Origin: Calvatia gigantea
Taxonomy: Eukaryota > Basidiomycota > Agaricomycetes > Agaricales > Lycoperdaceae
Reading direction: 5' to 3'
DNA length: 64,000 bases
Assembly (NCBI GenBank): GCA_025093985.1
Contig: JACAAK010000011.1
Coordinates: forward strand, 1,178,001-1,242,000
The position numbers and the translations under genes were made by a program. Shown in pieces: positions 36,203-46,613 of the stretch (position 1 is its first letter; each line of letters begins with the position of its first letter). Under the pieces are notes generated by a model that saw nothing but the letters and a program-made list of their open reading frames with translations, had not been told where the DNA came from and did no database searches.

Positions 36203-39103
36203 TTACAGTCTAAGTCCACCAAGTACTTCTTTGTATACTACATTCATAGTCTTCGTGTGTTCATTTTGCTCAGGTAATACCACCTTGATCCTTTCTCCTG
36301 ATGTACACCGAGATAATCCTACATACAACTGCCCATGTGAAAACACTGAAGTCTGCAAATTAATCCCAACATGTTTCACTGACTGCCCTTGAGACTTGTT
36401 GATCGTCATTGCAAATCCAAGTTGAACAGGGAATTGTCTGTACTTCAATGGAATTGGCAGTGTTTCAGCTGATGGCTGTAGTATGATCCTTGGAATCAGC
36501 ACTGTACTTCCTGCATATTTTCTGTCTCCAGAAATGATCCTACACTCCAGTACCCTCCTCTTGATATCTGTCACCACCATTCTTGTTCCATTACATAGTC
36601 CCTTTGATGCGTCCAAGTTCCTCAGCAACATTACTGGACAACCAATCTTCAACACCAACTTGGCCAGAGGCAACCCACTTGCTCTAAGAGAGTTTAGGTA
36701 CTCTGGTGGATAAGGCTGATATCCATTCATCACTTGGTCTGCCAGCTCTATAGAATCAGCACCCATAAGAATATATGGGTTCCCTGGAAATTTCCCAAGA
36801 ATGGTTTCATTGATGTCATCCACTTCATCATTCCTGGAAGAAAGTATTGTCCTGTCCAAGAAATATTGATCTTCTTTGTTGCCTTGTCCAATATCTGCAT
36901 AAATTGACCCAATAAGACTATCCATATCTGCACACTGCATTTCTGGAGGGATTTCAACCATTTCTTCAGCATTCAAGTTTGTTCCTGCCCCAATTTCCAG
37001 TAACCATGCAGCATGGCAATCACTTTCTGGTGTCCTATCCAACCTCATGTTCTGCACTAAGTAGTGCACTTCTGTGGCTCTCCAGAGCTCACTCCTACAC
37101 AGGGATGCTGCAATAATTTCCTGTCTTGACCCTCTTGGAACTACAGGAAGTGTTTGGCGAAAGTCACCTCCAAATACAACTGTAATTCCACCAAAGAATC
37201 TGTCATCTTGAAGCAAGTCCCTGAGACTCCTGTCCACAGATTTGATGCTATGTCTGTGTTGCATGGGTACTTCATCCCAGATAATGATTTTGGTTTTCTC
37301 CAGGACTCTATGCATCTGAGAATTGCGCTTGATAGATGCTACTGATGTTTCATCTGCAGGAATTGGTATCTTGAATCTTGAATGTGCAGTTCTTCCACCT
37401 TCAAGCAGTAGTGCAGCAATACCTGAGGAGGCAACACAAAGTGCTACATCACCTCTTGACCTCACAGCAGCAGCAAGAGTATTACAGACAAAGGTTTTAC
37501 CACCTCCACCTGCACTATGAATAAAGATCATTTTGCCCAAGTTGTTGTTGACTGAATCAAGGGCAGCATTATACACTGATCTTTGTTCAACATTGAATGA
37601 TTGAGTATTTCTCTCAACCATATCTGCCAATGCTATTGGATCATAGGCAAGTTCTGCCAGCATGAAGTTCTGTGCAATATCCTCCCAATTCTCTTCTTCT
37701 CCTGGTCCCTGAGACAGTGGCATTGGTGGATAATCCCTGAGAGTTTTGCCAGAATTCATAAGAATTCTATTCAACAGATGCAAACCATAGTCATAGATTT
37801 GCTCTTCTGTGAACTCCCTATTTCTGTACTGGGGGATCCTTCCTAGCCTATGCCTCAAGTCATCACAAATCTTGGCCCTAAAATCATTCCAGAGAACTTC
37901 AGGTGCAGCTGGATAGCAGTTTTGAAGGATTACTGCAAACAACTGGCGAAGTGAACTCCCTGTTTGCATATCTCCAGCTTCATTCAGACATTGGGCCCAC
38001 TCTCTATCATCCTCCAACAGTCCTCTGGCAAGACAGGCTGCTTTGTAGGTGTCATAAACAGTGCCCTCAAATGTCTTGATATCTTGAAATGAGGTAGCAC
38101 CTGGGACCACAGTTAAAAGCATCCTAAGGTAGAACCTTTCCCCTGTAGCTGGAGATGCAAAGTACATCCTCCCAATTGCATAGCCTCTTTGCCTGACCTT
38201 CCACTCTTTGTTCTTCTTCACATAAACCCAAGATTTAGGAAAGTCCTGGTACAGGATGTGGTGAGCTTCAGGATGTTGTCTATTGGCCTCAAACCAGGCT
38301 GTAAGTGGTGTCCTGTCAATGTTGGGTCTGCCCAAGACCTGAGCATGATTATCCTCTGGATTGAAATATACCAAGTGTTGGTTCTCCAAGTGTATAGGCA
38401 GCCTATAAACTGTTGGAGACTCTTCATACATGGAATATTCAAAAGTGTGCCACACAGCTTCAACAGGAGACATATAGCGAGAGTCAACATGCTCTTTAAT
38501 TTCATCTCTCTGTTGCTCTGGACCTGCAGATATTTCCAGGGTTGTCCTGTCATGGCCCTTGTAGAGATATTTGTGGACATACTTCACAGACTCAATAGAT
38601 GCACAGATTTCAACATTGATGTGACATCCATACTTTGAGCTGAGATAAGCATTGTAAGCCACAACTCTCCTGTTGTCATAGGTGAAGCCATTCTTGACAA
38701 AAGTGCGTCCATCATCAGGTCTGGCATATTTGGGATATCCATCTTCTCCATATAGTGTTGTAGGCCTGAATTCTTTGGGAAATCCTTTGCTACATTTTCC
38801 ATTCACCATACACTTGGCATTGGAATGATCAGGACCACATGGACCATGGAGCATCATAGATGTAACCACTCTATGCAGGTGAGGTTCAGTAACAGGATCT
38901 GGGATTTTTGCAGACACCATAGAGTCAACATGCAGGCTATCTCTGATTTTGTCTAGGTTTTCAACCCAAATCAAGAGGTGCATGTGAGGTAATCCTCTTT
39001 TCTGGAACTCTATGGTGTGTACCATTGCCACAGCTGTACCAAACAGACCATCCTTGACTTCTTTGAGTAGTGCTTTCTTCTTCTCCTGGAAAACTCTAGC
39101 CAC
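36203..39103 (-). CDS. Helitron Rep-helicase, C-terminal part: HUH nuclease core and PIF1-type helicase
   Basis: Continues in the same frame as the N-terminal half, from which it is separated by one TAG codon (39128-39130). The HUH two-histidine motif is HMH in FQKRGLPHMHLLIWV. The catalytic tyrosine region is KYVHKYLYKGHD, with two tyrosines YxxxY. The helicase follows: Walker A SAGGGGKTFVCNTL, Walker B IIWDEVPM, motif III VFGGDFRQTLPV, then NKSQGQSVKHVGI and LYVGLSRCTS. These are the two activities needed for rolling-circle transposition: nick and strand transfer, then unwinding. The remainder of the frame is open for 966 residues. The upstream TAG is one C-to-T change from CAG (Gln). Confidence 0.92.
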   Translation of the reverse strand: MARVFQEKKKALLKEVKDGLFGTAVAMVHTIEFQKRGLPHMHLLIWVENLDKIRDSLHVDSMVSAKIPDPVTEPHLHRVVTSMMLHGPCGPDHSNAKCMVNGKCSKGFPKEFRPTTLYGEDGYPKYARPDDGRTFVKNGFTYDNRRVVAYNAYLSSKYGCHINVEICASIESVKYVHKYLYKGHDRTTLEISAGPEQQRDEIKEHVDSRYMSPVEAVWHTFEYSMYEESPTVYRLPIHLENQHLVYFNPEDNHAQVLGRPNIDRTPLTAWFEANRQHPEAHHILYQDFPKSWVYVKKNKEWKVRQRGYAIGRMYFASPATGERFYLRMLLTVVPGATSFQDIKTFEGTVYDTYKAACLARGLLEDDREWAQCLNEAGDMQTGSSLRQLFAVILQNCYPAAPEVLWNDFRAKICDDLRHRLGRIPQYRNREFTEEQIYDYGLHLLNRILMNSGKTLRDYPPMPLSQGPGEEENWEDIAQNFMLAELAYDPIALADMVERNTQSFNVEQRSVYNAALDSVNNNLGKMIFIHSAGGGGKTFVCNTLAAAVRSRGDVALCVASSGIAALLLEGGRTAHSRFKIPIPADETSVASIKRNSQMHRVLEKTKIIIWDEVPMQHRHSIKSVDRSLRDLLQDDRFFGGITVVFGGDFRQTLPVVPRGSRQEIIAASLCRSELWRATEVHYLVQNMRLDRTPESDCHAAWLLEIGAGTNLNAEEMVEIPPEMQCADMDSLIGSIYADIGQGNKEDQYFLDRTILSSRNDEVDDINETILGKFPGNPYILMGADSIELADQVMNGYQPYPPEYLNSLRASGLPLAKLVLKIGCPVMLLRNLDASKGLCNGTRMVVTDIKRRVLECRIISGDRKYAGSTVLIPRIILQPSAETLPIPLKYRQFPVQLGFAMTINKSQGQSVKHVGINLQTSVFSHGQLYVGLSRCTSGERIKVVLPEQNEHTKTMNVVYKEVLGGLRL

Positions 39104-39127
39104 AATTTCAGCACGATCTGTAGATGC

Positions 39128-41539
39128 CTATTTGGTCCTGCCATCATTCCTGTTGACCAATAATGCCTCCTGTACTTCAGGCCAATTGGGGTTGGCAGTC
39201 ATTGTCAAGAAGATGTCTGGTTTCCCAAATGCCCTACAGATAGCCATAGAATCCTGGAAAAGTTGGTTCATGTAGCGTTCACTTCCAACATGAGAGGAAG
39301 GTAGGATAACTCTTTGACCATAATTTGCCAAGTTGAGGTTTTCATCTCTATCTCCAACAGCTGCATCCTGAAGGCCCTGGTAAACTTCAGCTCTAATCTC
39401 CTTTTGATGAGTCCTATACCAGTGGAGGTTACTCTGCTCAATAGAGGCCCAAGCATCAACCAAAAACTGCTGGAACAATTTGCCAGCCCAAAACAGTGGT
39501 GGCTGAGGTCCAGGTCTAATGTGAAAGCGGTAGGCATAATAACATCTTTGGGTAACCTTTTTGGACCTTGGATTGTTGCCAACTCCTGGCTGTGCTGGTA
39601 GATTGGTATGCCAACCAGAGTCACCATAAGGAAATAGCAATACATAATGGAGTGGGGAATATGAGTGGGATAAGTTGCTGATTCTTTGTAACTGACCAGT
39701 TTGAAGGTGCAGGATGATATCTCTGTGTTCTGAAACATCTACATCTCCAGTTTCAGGAACAATGACAGATATTTCATCAACTGTTGGAGCATTGTATACT
39801 CTTTGGTCATTTCCTGCCAATACCCTGAGCCTGGCATAAACTGAATGGTGTTCATGCTGAGGTTTGGCATTCATGATTTGAAATGCCTGCTGATATGCAC
39901 CCACATAAGGATTGTGTTGGTGCAACATGGCTTGGAGTTCACCCATAACAACAGGATCACAGAAAGCTTGGTTGTTTTGCATTCTGAGATCAAGTTGTTC
40001 AGCAGGATCATGAATGTAGATTTGGGCATAGACAGGTGGTTGGCCTTCAGTAGGAAGTAAGGCTCCTGAGAGGTGACAGAGTTCTCCACTGATTTTGAAG
40101 CAGTATAGACCTGATGATCTTGTGACAGATTGGTCAATCTTGGCCCCCAGTGATGTAAATGCAAGAGCAGCATTATAGCGCCTGATATTTGACTTGAAGG
40201 CTTCTGAGTGAGGGCTGATGCCACACAAAAGATTTTCCAGTTCATGTGGCATGGAATGGTAGGGTGGTAGAGCAATCTGGCCTTGTAGACAGCATGTTCC
40301 AAATTTGGGATTGATTCTTGAAGAATTTGTGAGCTTTTCAGACATAAAGTGAAGAGCTCTACAATTGGGACATTCCACATTCATTGGACCCAAGCTATGG
40401 ATTTCTGGGGGCTCTGAATAAGGACGACATGCTTTTGGAATATTTTGTCTTCTTGGAGGAGGTGGTGGTGGTGGTTCATTATTTGGATCATGGTCCTCTA
40501 TATTTCCAATGTCACCTATATCCAATGCATTTCCTAGGTGTGGTGGTATAGCAGGGGCTTGGGCTTGAGCTTGTTGAAGTATGGCTAAAGCTGCCAGCTC
40601 CAGTTCATCAAGGTCATCATCCTGGTCAAAGAAATTGTCATCTTCATCCTCTTCCATTTCAGCTTGATGTTCTTCCCTCCACTGTTGTAATAACCTCTGT
40701 AACTCTTGTTCCCTATTTTCCCCAGCAGCTCTATTCTCATCCTCTCTTAGTTCCATTTGTAGCTGTATAGCTCCCTGGGTTCTGATTTCTATCTCTTGGG
40801 CCAATCTGTCTTCCTCATCCCTAATTCTTCTAGTCTGATCCTCTCTTTCTCTAACCAATCTTTCCTCTTCTTCTATAATTCTTCTTTGCTGTTCCTCTCT
40901 ATTCCTAGCCTCTCTTTCCTCTTCTTCTCTTATTCTCTGTTCTTGTGCCAGCCTTAATTCCATTTCCCTCCTTTCTTGCTCTTGTTGTTGTCTTTGCTCA
41001 GCCAACAACCTCTCTCTGTCAGCTCTAAGATTCTGTTCCAGCCTTGCCATTCTAGCTCCTTGAGCTATATCATCTGCAGTAGTCAATACTGCATCCCTGT
41101 CTCTACTTCTCCCTGTAATTGGGACAGGTGGAATATTTTGTAACATGTCTCTCAAGTGAGCAATAGGATTTGGCAGAGGCCTATCCAAATCTGCTGGAAT
41201 AATAGTCTGGGGTATGTTTAAGGCTGGTAGGGGGTTTAGGACTGATAGAGGGTTTAGGACTGGTAGAGGGTTAAGTCCAGTAATTGGCCTTGCTGTATTT
41301 GATGGACCTGCAGTAGGTTGTACAATACCCATAGGAACTTGTGGTAGTGGTACTGTACTTCCTGATACTACAGGTTGTGGGATTTGTGGAAGACCTAAGG
41401 GTAGTCTGTTGATCCAGGGATGGTCCAAGTCCTCAGGAATTATAGTTTGTGGAATCATAGCTGCCAATCTAGCACCATGAAGTATTGGTGCAGGGACAGC
41501 TGAGATAGCTCTGTCACGACGATCATCTGGATCAGTCAT
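39128..41539 (-). CDS. Helitron Rep-helicase, N-terminal part (Helitron-like N domain)
   Basis: 803 residues ending at an in-frame TAG (39128-39130), after which the frame resumes into the nuclease-helicase half; together they make about 1,778 residues. The N-terminal third is low complexity: repeats of VLNPLPVLNPL, then a strongly charged coiled coil rich in REEEEREARNREEQQRR. An acidic patch and PPPPPPPRRQNIPKACRPY follow. The Helitron-like N-terminal domain has RCYYAYRFHIRP, VILPSSHVGSERYM and DIFLTMTANPNWPEV. The frame stays open upstream to about 41631, with a proline run and CQEVRAEECLQC. A plausible 3' splice site (TTACTTAG) sits there, so the true start may be in an upstream exon. Confidence 0.88.
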   Translation of the reverse strand: MTDPDDRRDRAISAVPAPILHGARLAAMIPQTIIPEDLDHPWINRLPLGLPQIPQPVVSGSTVPLPQVPMGIVQPTAGPSNTARPITGLNPLPVLNPLSVLNPLPALNIPQTIIPADLDRPLPNPIAHLRDMLQNIPPVPITGRSRDRDAVLTTADDIAQGARMARLEQNLRADRERLLAEQRQQQEQERREMELRLAQEQRIREEEEREARNREEQQRRIIEEEERLVREREDQTRRIRDEEDRLAQEIEIRTQGAIQLQMELREDENRAAGENREQELQRLLQQWREEHQAEMEEDEDDNFFDQDDDLDELELAALAILQQAQAQAPAIPPHLGNALDIGDIGNIEDHDPNNEPPPPPPPRRQNIPKACRPYSEPPEIHSLGPMNVECPNCRALHFMSEKLTNSSRINPKFGTCCLQGQIALPPYHSMPHELENLLCGISPHSEAFKSNIRRYNAALAFTSLGAKIDQSVTRSSGLYCFKISGELCHLSGALLPTEGQPPVYAQIYIHDPAEQLDLRMQNNQAFCDPVVMGELQAMLHQHNPYVGAYQQAFQIMNAKPQHEHHSVYARLRVLAGNDQRVYNAPTVDEISVIVPETGDVDVSEHRDIILHLQTGQLQRISNLSHSYSPLHYVLLFPYGDSGWHTNLPAQPGVGNNPRSKKVTQRCYYAYRFHIRPGPQPPLFWAGKLFQQFLVDAWASIEQSNLHWYRTHQKEIRAEVYQGLQDAAVGDRDENLNLANYGQRVILPSSHVGSERYMNQLFQDSMAICRAFGKPDIFLTMTANPNWPEVQEALLVNRNDGRTK

Positions 41540-41999
41540 TTGAAGACATTGCAGACATTCTTCTGCTCTGACTTCCTGACAGGTCCTTTCAGGGGTAGTG
41601 GGTGGGGATGGTGGTGGTGGTGGTGGTGGATCCCTAAGTAATAAGTTAGTAAGAGAAAGAATGTTTCAAGTCATAGATAACTCACATTTTTAATCAAGTC
41701 GTAGATAGGATATAGATATAAAAGCAGTATAAGAGCCAAGGATATAGTGGTAGTGAGTAAAGTTTTGTTGAACTACACCCACCAGAGTCCACTCTTTATA
41801 TACCATTCAGGCAGTGAAAATTAATAAGGCAGATTCACTGCCTTAGTGATTAGTGATCAGAGTGGTGAGTCATAGAAACAGCCATTGACACATTTTTTCA
41901 GTATAGACTGTTGTCTGACTAAGGAAATTATATATAGACTGTAGTCTGAGTCATTCTCTGTCATTCCGGGGATGTTTTATAATTTTTACAGCATGTGGA

Positions 42000-42282
42000 G
42001 TGTTGAATTTTTGGTGTTGGTCTCCCAAAGCACCGAGGTGGCAGTGTTTGATGCGGTGGCAGTGTGTTTGATGCGAAAAGTGAGATGTGGGAACATTTTG
42101 ATGTGAAGAATGTAAGAAGGGAACAACTTTTGCTTAGTCAGTTCTAACAAATGCTGTGTAAAAATGGCACAGGATTACCAATTCTGACAAATGCTGACTA
42201 AAATTTGTCAGCCTACACCATTGTCCCCCTCTTATAGCCCCCCAGAAGCCCCCAGACACCCTATTATTCCCCTCTATATAGA
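42000..42282 (-). repeat. Helitron family 5' subterminal region (H1 copy)
   Basis: Strongly similar to 59560-59800 at the H2 5' end. Shared blocks include CAAAGCACCGAGGTGGCAGT, GAAGGGAACAACTTTTGC, GCACAGGATTACCAAT and GCTGACTAAAATTTGT. This shows that H1 and H2 belong to the same family. Confidence 0.85.
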
Positions 42283-42311
42283 CTAGGCTGGATTCTGTGC
42301 CTTCGGCACGG
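42283..42311 (-). other. Helitron H2 3' terminus: hairpin plus CTAG
   Basis: CTAG preceded by TGTGCC-TTC-GGCACG (plus-strand reading). It differs from the H1 terminus by a few C/T changes. Confidence 0.88.
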
Positions 42312-42372
42312 GCAGTACTTTAGCCCTTTTAGTTATTTTAATCTTTAGAGTTATTCAAGTCACAGTTTAACT

Positions 42373-42573
42373 TCAAAATACTGTATTAAAAATAGAAACA
42401 TCAAATAAATATAAAATTAAACCAATTAAAGCTAAAATAATATTAATAAAAACAAATTTTTGTTGATTCTTAATAAATTTATTATTAGAAAGTTTAAAAT
42501 TATCAGAAATAAACATAGATACAGCAAAAGAAATTGTAGAAAATATAAATATATTGAAAATTCTAAAATGCAT
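42373..42573 (-). CDS. Very AT-rich 66-codon frame, mitochondrial-like composition
   Basis: Encodes a mostly hydrophobic peptide with FVFINIILALIGLILYLFD. The surrounding 500 bp is far richer in A and T than anything else in the window. It could be a fragment of organellar or linear-plasmid origin carried by the Helitron, or just AT-rich noise. I cannot assign a family. Confidence 0.2.
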   Translation of the reverse strand: MHFRIFNIFIFSTISFAVSMFISDNFKLSNNKFIKNQQKFVFINIILALIGLILYLFDVSIFNTVF

Positions 42574-42842
42574 TAATTTTTCTCTTAGTATTACATCTAT
42601 TTTCAGAGTACATATTGTATATAAAACATGAAAAGTTAATTATATACAGAATTAGTTACAACATCCAAATTATACTTTGTCATTGCATTTTTTATTATTA
42701 TTTTTCTTTATCTTTGTATTTTACTCTAAAGATACATGCAATACTAATATAAAAATTAATGTGCTTAGACTATAACTTGAATAACTTTAAAAATAAAAGT
42801 AACTAAGAACACAAAACTACTGTCCATACTGAAGTACCACCT

Positions 42843-43107
42843 GTGCCAACATAATTACCTTATCAGCCTTGTTATCAGTTACTTATCAACCTATATCAAT
42901 CTACTTTATTTTTCAATCAGCCTATGTTATTTTCTATAATTATCTTATCAGCCTTGTTATCAGTTATTATCTTACTATCAGTATATCTTTATTTTGTGTA
43001 TCTTGTTATCAGCCTATATTGATGTATAGAGTTACCTTACCAGCTAGTGTTAGCCAAGTTCATTTCATTATCAGTTTATCATCACTTGTTATCAGTAAAT
43101 CCTTATC
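42843..43107 (+). repeat. Degenerate TTATCAG-type minisatellite, left part
   Basis: Repeated variants of CTTATCAGC, TTGTTATCAG and AGTGTTAGCCAAGTT. The same words in the same orientation reappear at 58964-59470. The array is interrupted at a TA (43108-43109) by the truncated Tc1 copy. Confidence 0.7.
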
Positions 43108-43109
43108 TA

Positions 43110-43914
43110 CAGTAAGGGACAAAACCATTCCAATGTTTTGAACTTTTCAGAAGATCAGCTCATAACTCAAGGACTACTGTGGCTGTGCACTTCCTAATTT
43201 AATTGTAGATAGTCCAGTATCTTATCTAATCATATGCAAAGTATGATTATGTAATCCTTTGTTTTGGGGGAGTTATTAATTAATTAATATTTTAAGTACA
43301 TTGGAACAGTTTTGTCCCTCTCAAATTCTGAGCACATGACTTCGTTTATTGCAATCAAATAAATACAAATAAAATCATGTGACCATGTAGGGTGATGTAT
43401 AAATGGATGTGCTTATTCTCAGGTGCAAATTAACTCCCCCACTATACCTTTACAACTATATGCGCTCTCTTTCCTCTACTCAGACCAATAGAGTCCTCTC
43501 TTACCTGGACCAAGGGAAATCTGCTCATCATATTGCTTCTATTACTGGTCTGGGAGTCAGTACTATTTCTAGGATTCGCTCCAAACATAGATCAACACTT
43601 TCCAAATCTGTTGGTGGCCGCCCATCTAAACTTTCTCCCTCTGATATCCACTATTCTGTTCGCCTCATCACTTCTCGCAAGGCTGACAATGCCTCCCAAG
43701 TCACCAAATCACTTCAAAATGTTATTGCCCAGCCTGTATCCACCAAAACAGTGCGCAGGGCACTCAGAGGAGCTGGAATGAAGGCTGTAGTCAAGCGGAA
43801 ACGACCTAAACTTACTGCTGTCCATAGGAGGAAAAGGTTGGAGTGGGCAGAAGCACATGTTAACTGGACCCTGGAGGACTGGAAGAGGGTTATTTGGACA
43901 GATGAGTCCAAAAT
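43110..43914 (+). mobile_element. Truncated Tc1/mariner element, copy 1
   Basis: Starts with CAGTAAGGGACAAAAC after a TA target. It includes one whole terminal repeat and the first 152 codons or so of the transposase. It stops abruptly at GAGTCCAAAATC (about 43914), where the LTR of gypsy-1 begins. The second terminal repeat and the rest of the transposase are missing. Confidence 0.9.
43460..43914 (+). pseudogene. Tc1 transposase, N-terminal fragment
   Basis: Begins MRSLSSTQTNRVLSYLDQGK. It contains the paired helix-turn-helix DNA-binding region (ASITGLGVSTISRIRSKH, then the GRPSKLS linker) and reaches the first catalytic Asp (VIWTDESK). It keeps a CGA Arg codon in KRKRPKLTAV where copy 2 has TGA. 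Truncation removes the second Asp and the Glu. Confidence 0.9.
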
Positions 43915-44194
43915 CCTTAGGTTGCAACTTAGGCTAAGACTTGAGGGCGAGTAAGGGGAGAGAACTAAGTGGTTAAGCATACTGAATACAGGAGTGTGTA
44001 TGTACGCTTAAATATGGTAGGCATCCAGTTGCACGGATGGAGGTAACTATATGGAACGTCTGATGATAATGGTGCAGTAGTCACTGTGAGTCAATACTCG
44101 GAGATTGCTGGACTAGAATAGCTGAAACAGGTACAAGGCATAGTAGAATGCAGACAGGTACAGAGTGGATGTGAATAGACAAAAGTTCACAACA
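43915..44194 (-). repeat. gypsy-1 3' LTR, lacking its outer ~24 bp
   Basis: Matches 51581-51884. The inner boundary is TGTTGTGAAC on the minus strand, preceded by a short purine tract AAGGGG. The outer end lacks the last ~24 bp of the LTR and is fused to the Tc1 fragment, so no target duplication can be checked. Confidence 0.85.
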
Positions 44195-45010
44195 ATACCC
44201 CTTGATTAGGCTTCATGCCTCAGAAAGCTCATCAAAGTCTCCATTTACTACAGCAGCTGCAAATGCTTTCTTGGTGGCAGTGATGAGGAATTTTCCATCG
44301 TTGGATCATGCTAAGAAGACAGGTGAGTGGCTTCGTCTGTCTTGTTGGATAGGGACTGGGACACCATTGAATGGGAAGTCGGTGGTGGTGGAACTGTCCC
44401 AGTAATTCTTGACTATCAAGTTCCAGTAGTGTCGGTCCTTTTCTTGTTCTGGTAGCACAGTGTGGAATCTTGTGGGTGGGAGAAAAACCGATATGAGCTG
44501 CAGTGGTGTGATGGTCTTTATGAAGCAGCGGAGGGCATTGACTTCTTCTTTCATGGAGATGGTAGTTTCCTCATCTATCAGGGTGTCGGTGCAAGGTGGT
44601 GGTGTAGGGTTAACTGTGTTGTGTAGTTCGGAGAGGGTGATATGAATTCTGTTGACTAGGGTATTGATGTCGGGGTCCTCATTTGACTTGTCTCTTCCAA
44701 GCAGCTTCATGGCTATGTCAGCAAGCTTAAGAAATATGTTGGCGATGTCAAGGTAGTTGAAAACCTCAAGGCCTAGGTCAATCCAACTTTGGAGTCCTTG
44801 GACACAATCTTGTTTGCTGGAGGTAAGGGTGGATTGGTCTAATGCTTGGAAGATGGCGGGGATGTGTTGGTTGGTGGAGGAGGATGCATTGGTGAATTCC
44901 GCATACATGTCGGTGAAGGTGATACAAGTGGTGGCGAGGGTAATGTGTTGGTTTACTACTAGTTGTTTGTTCTGGGCAGTGATGTTTTCGATTTCACTGT
45001 TAGTTGCCTT

Positions 45011-45080
45011 GTTGACATCTTTGAGTAGGGCTTCAAGGAGGCCTTGTTGACATCTTTGAGTAGGGCTTCAAGGAGGCCTT
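45011..45080. repeat. 35-bp perfect tandem duplication inside ORF3
   Basis: Two adjacent 35-bp units (45011-45045 and 45046-45080), each starting GTTGACATCTTTGAG. As 35 is not a multiple of three, it shifts the ORF3 frame. Confidence 0.95.
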
Positions 45081-45220
45081 GTGCTGGGGATGGTGTTTTA
45101 GTGAGATTGAAGTGAGTTCTCTGGGGGGCCAGTGCTCTGCTGCTGCCTGGTTCTGGGAATGGTAGGAAGGAGATTCTGGTAGGGGTGGGGTGAACGAGGG
45201 AGTCAATAGCAATGCAGTTA

Positions 45221-45432
45221 CAGTAAGGGACAAAACTGTTCCAATGTTTTGAACTTCTCAGAAGATCAGCTCATATCTCAAGGACTACTGTGGCTGTGCA
45301 CTTCCTAATTTAATTGTAGATAGTCCAGTATCTTATCTAATCATATGCAAAGTATGATTATGTAATCCTTTGTTTTAGGGGAGTTATTAATTAATTAATA
45401 TTTTAAGTGCATTGGAACAGTTTTGTCCCTCT
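45221..45432 (+). repeat. Tc1 copy 2, left terminal inverted repeat (212 bp)
   Basis: Near-identical, inverted, to 46614-46825. Its outer end (45225-45246) and inner end (45410-45430) are themselves an inverted pair of about 21 bp, AGGGACAAAACTGTTCCAAT and its complement. Confidence 0.92.
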
Positions 45433-45458
45433 TGAAATTTATATACAAAATGGGTATT

Positions 45459-46475
45459 CTAGTACCTGGTATAAGCTCCCTTGGCCTGTAAAACTGCCTG
45501 GACCCTCCTAGGCATACTCTCTATCAGATTCTGACACACTTCTGGTTCTATGTCATCCCACTCCTTTTGTATCCTCTCCCATAGGGTATTCATGCTATCA
45601 GGAGGAGTATCATACTCTCCCAGCTTATTCTTGAGGTGAGTCCAGAGATGTTCAATGGGATTAAGGTCTGGAGACTGTGGGGGCCATACCATAACCTCCA
45701 ATTCAGACTCATCTAGCCAGTTTGTAGCCTTTTTGCTCTTGTGTTTGGGGTCATTGTCCTGTTGGAAGACCATATCCTCCTCATTCTTCCCATACCACCT
45801 GATGCTCCTCTTTAGTTCATCCCCCAAAATTTGAACATAAAGGTCAGCATCCATCTTCCCTTCAATTTTAGTGGCAAACCCCACTCCATCCCACAGCATA
45901 CAACCCCAGATCATCACATTTCCTCCACCAAACTTGACTGTTCCCTCAACCAATCTATCATTCAGCCCCTCTCCTGCCTTTTTCCATACCCAAACCCTTC
46001 CATCTGATCCAAACCGATTGATTTTGGACTCATCTGTCCAAATAACCCTCTTCCAGTCCTCCAGGGTCCAGTTAACATGTGCTTCTGCCCACTCCAACCT
46101 TTTCCTCCTATGGACAGCAGTAAGTTTAGGTCATTTCCGCTTGACTACAGCCTTCATTCCAGCTCCTCTGAGTGCCCTGCGCACTGTTTTGGTGGATACA
46201 GGCTGGGCAATAACATTTTGAAGTGATTTGGTGACTTGGGAGGCATTGTCAGCCTTGCGAGAGGTGATGAGGCGAACAGAATAGTGGATATCAGAGGGAG
46301 AAAGTTTAGATGGGCGGCCACCAACAGATTTGGAAAGTGTTGATCTATGTTTGGAGCGAATCCTAGAAATAGTACTGACTCCCAGACCAGTAATAGAAGC
46401 AATATGATGAGCAGATTTCCCTTGGTCCAGGTAAGAGAGGACTCTATTGGTCTGAGTAGAGGAAAGAGAGCGCAT
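45459..46475 (-). pseudogene. Tc1 DD34E-type transposase with one nonsense codon
   Basis: 338 codons from MRSLSSTQTNRV to KGAYTRY. Helix-turn-helix domains come first. The catalytic triad is in WTDESK, QQDNDPKH and SPDLNPIEHLW, the last containing the Glu. The only lesion seen is a TGA after VVKRK; the matching codon in copy 1 is CGA, so a single C-to-T change inactivated an otherwise complete gene. The alternative upstream Met at 46532 adds 19 residues without homology. Confidence 0.92.
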
Positions 46476-46613
46476 ATAGTTGTAAAGGTATAGTGGGGGA
46501 GTTAATTTGCACCTGAGAATAAGCACATCCATTTATACATCACCCTACATGGTCACATGATTTTATTTGTATTTATTTGATTGCAATAAACGAAGTCATG
46601 TGCTCAGAATTTG

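Larger units (their letters stand above)
36003..42282 (-). mobile_element. Helitron H1, autonomous type, 6,280 bp
   Basis: Rolling-circle transposon read on the minus strand. The 5' end is TCTATATAGAGGGG (from 42282). The 3' end is CTAG (36006 down to 36003), preceded by a hairpin CCGTGCC-GAA-GGCACGG at 36015-36031 and then AATCCGGC. The base after CTAG on the minus strand is T, as expected for A/T insertion. Its 5' end abuts the 3' CTAG of Helitron H2 directly, with no host A. It encodes one Rep-helicase frame with a single nonsense codon. Confidence 0.9.

Noticed and set aside
42843..43107. Repeat array as a possible CRISPR array
   Set aside because: Units are degenerate, T-rich and variable in spacing, with no spacer-repeat regularity, in a eukaryotic genome.
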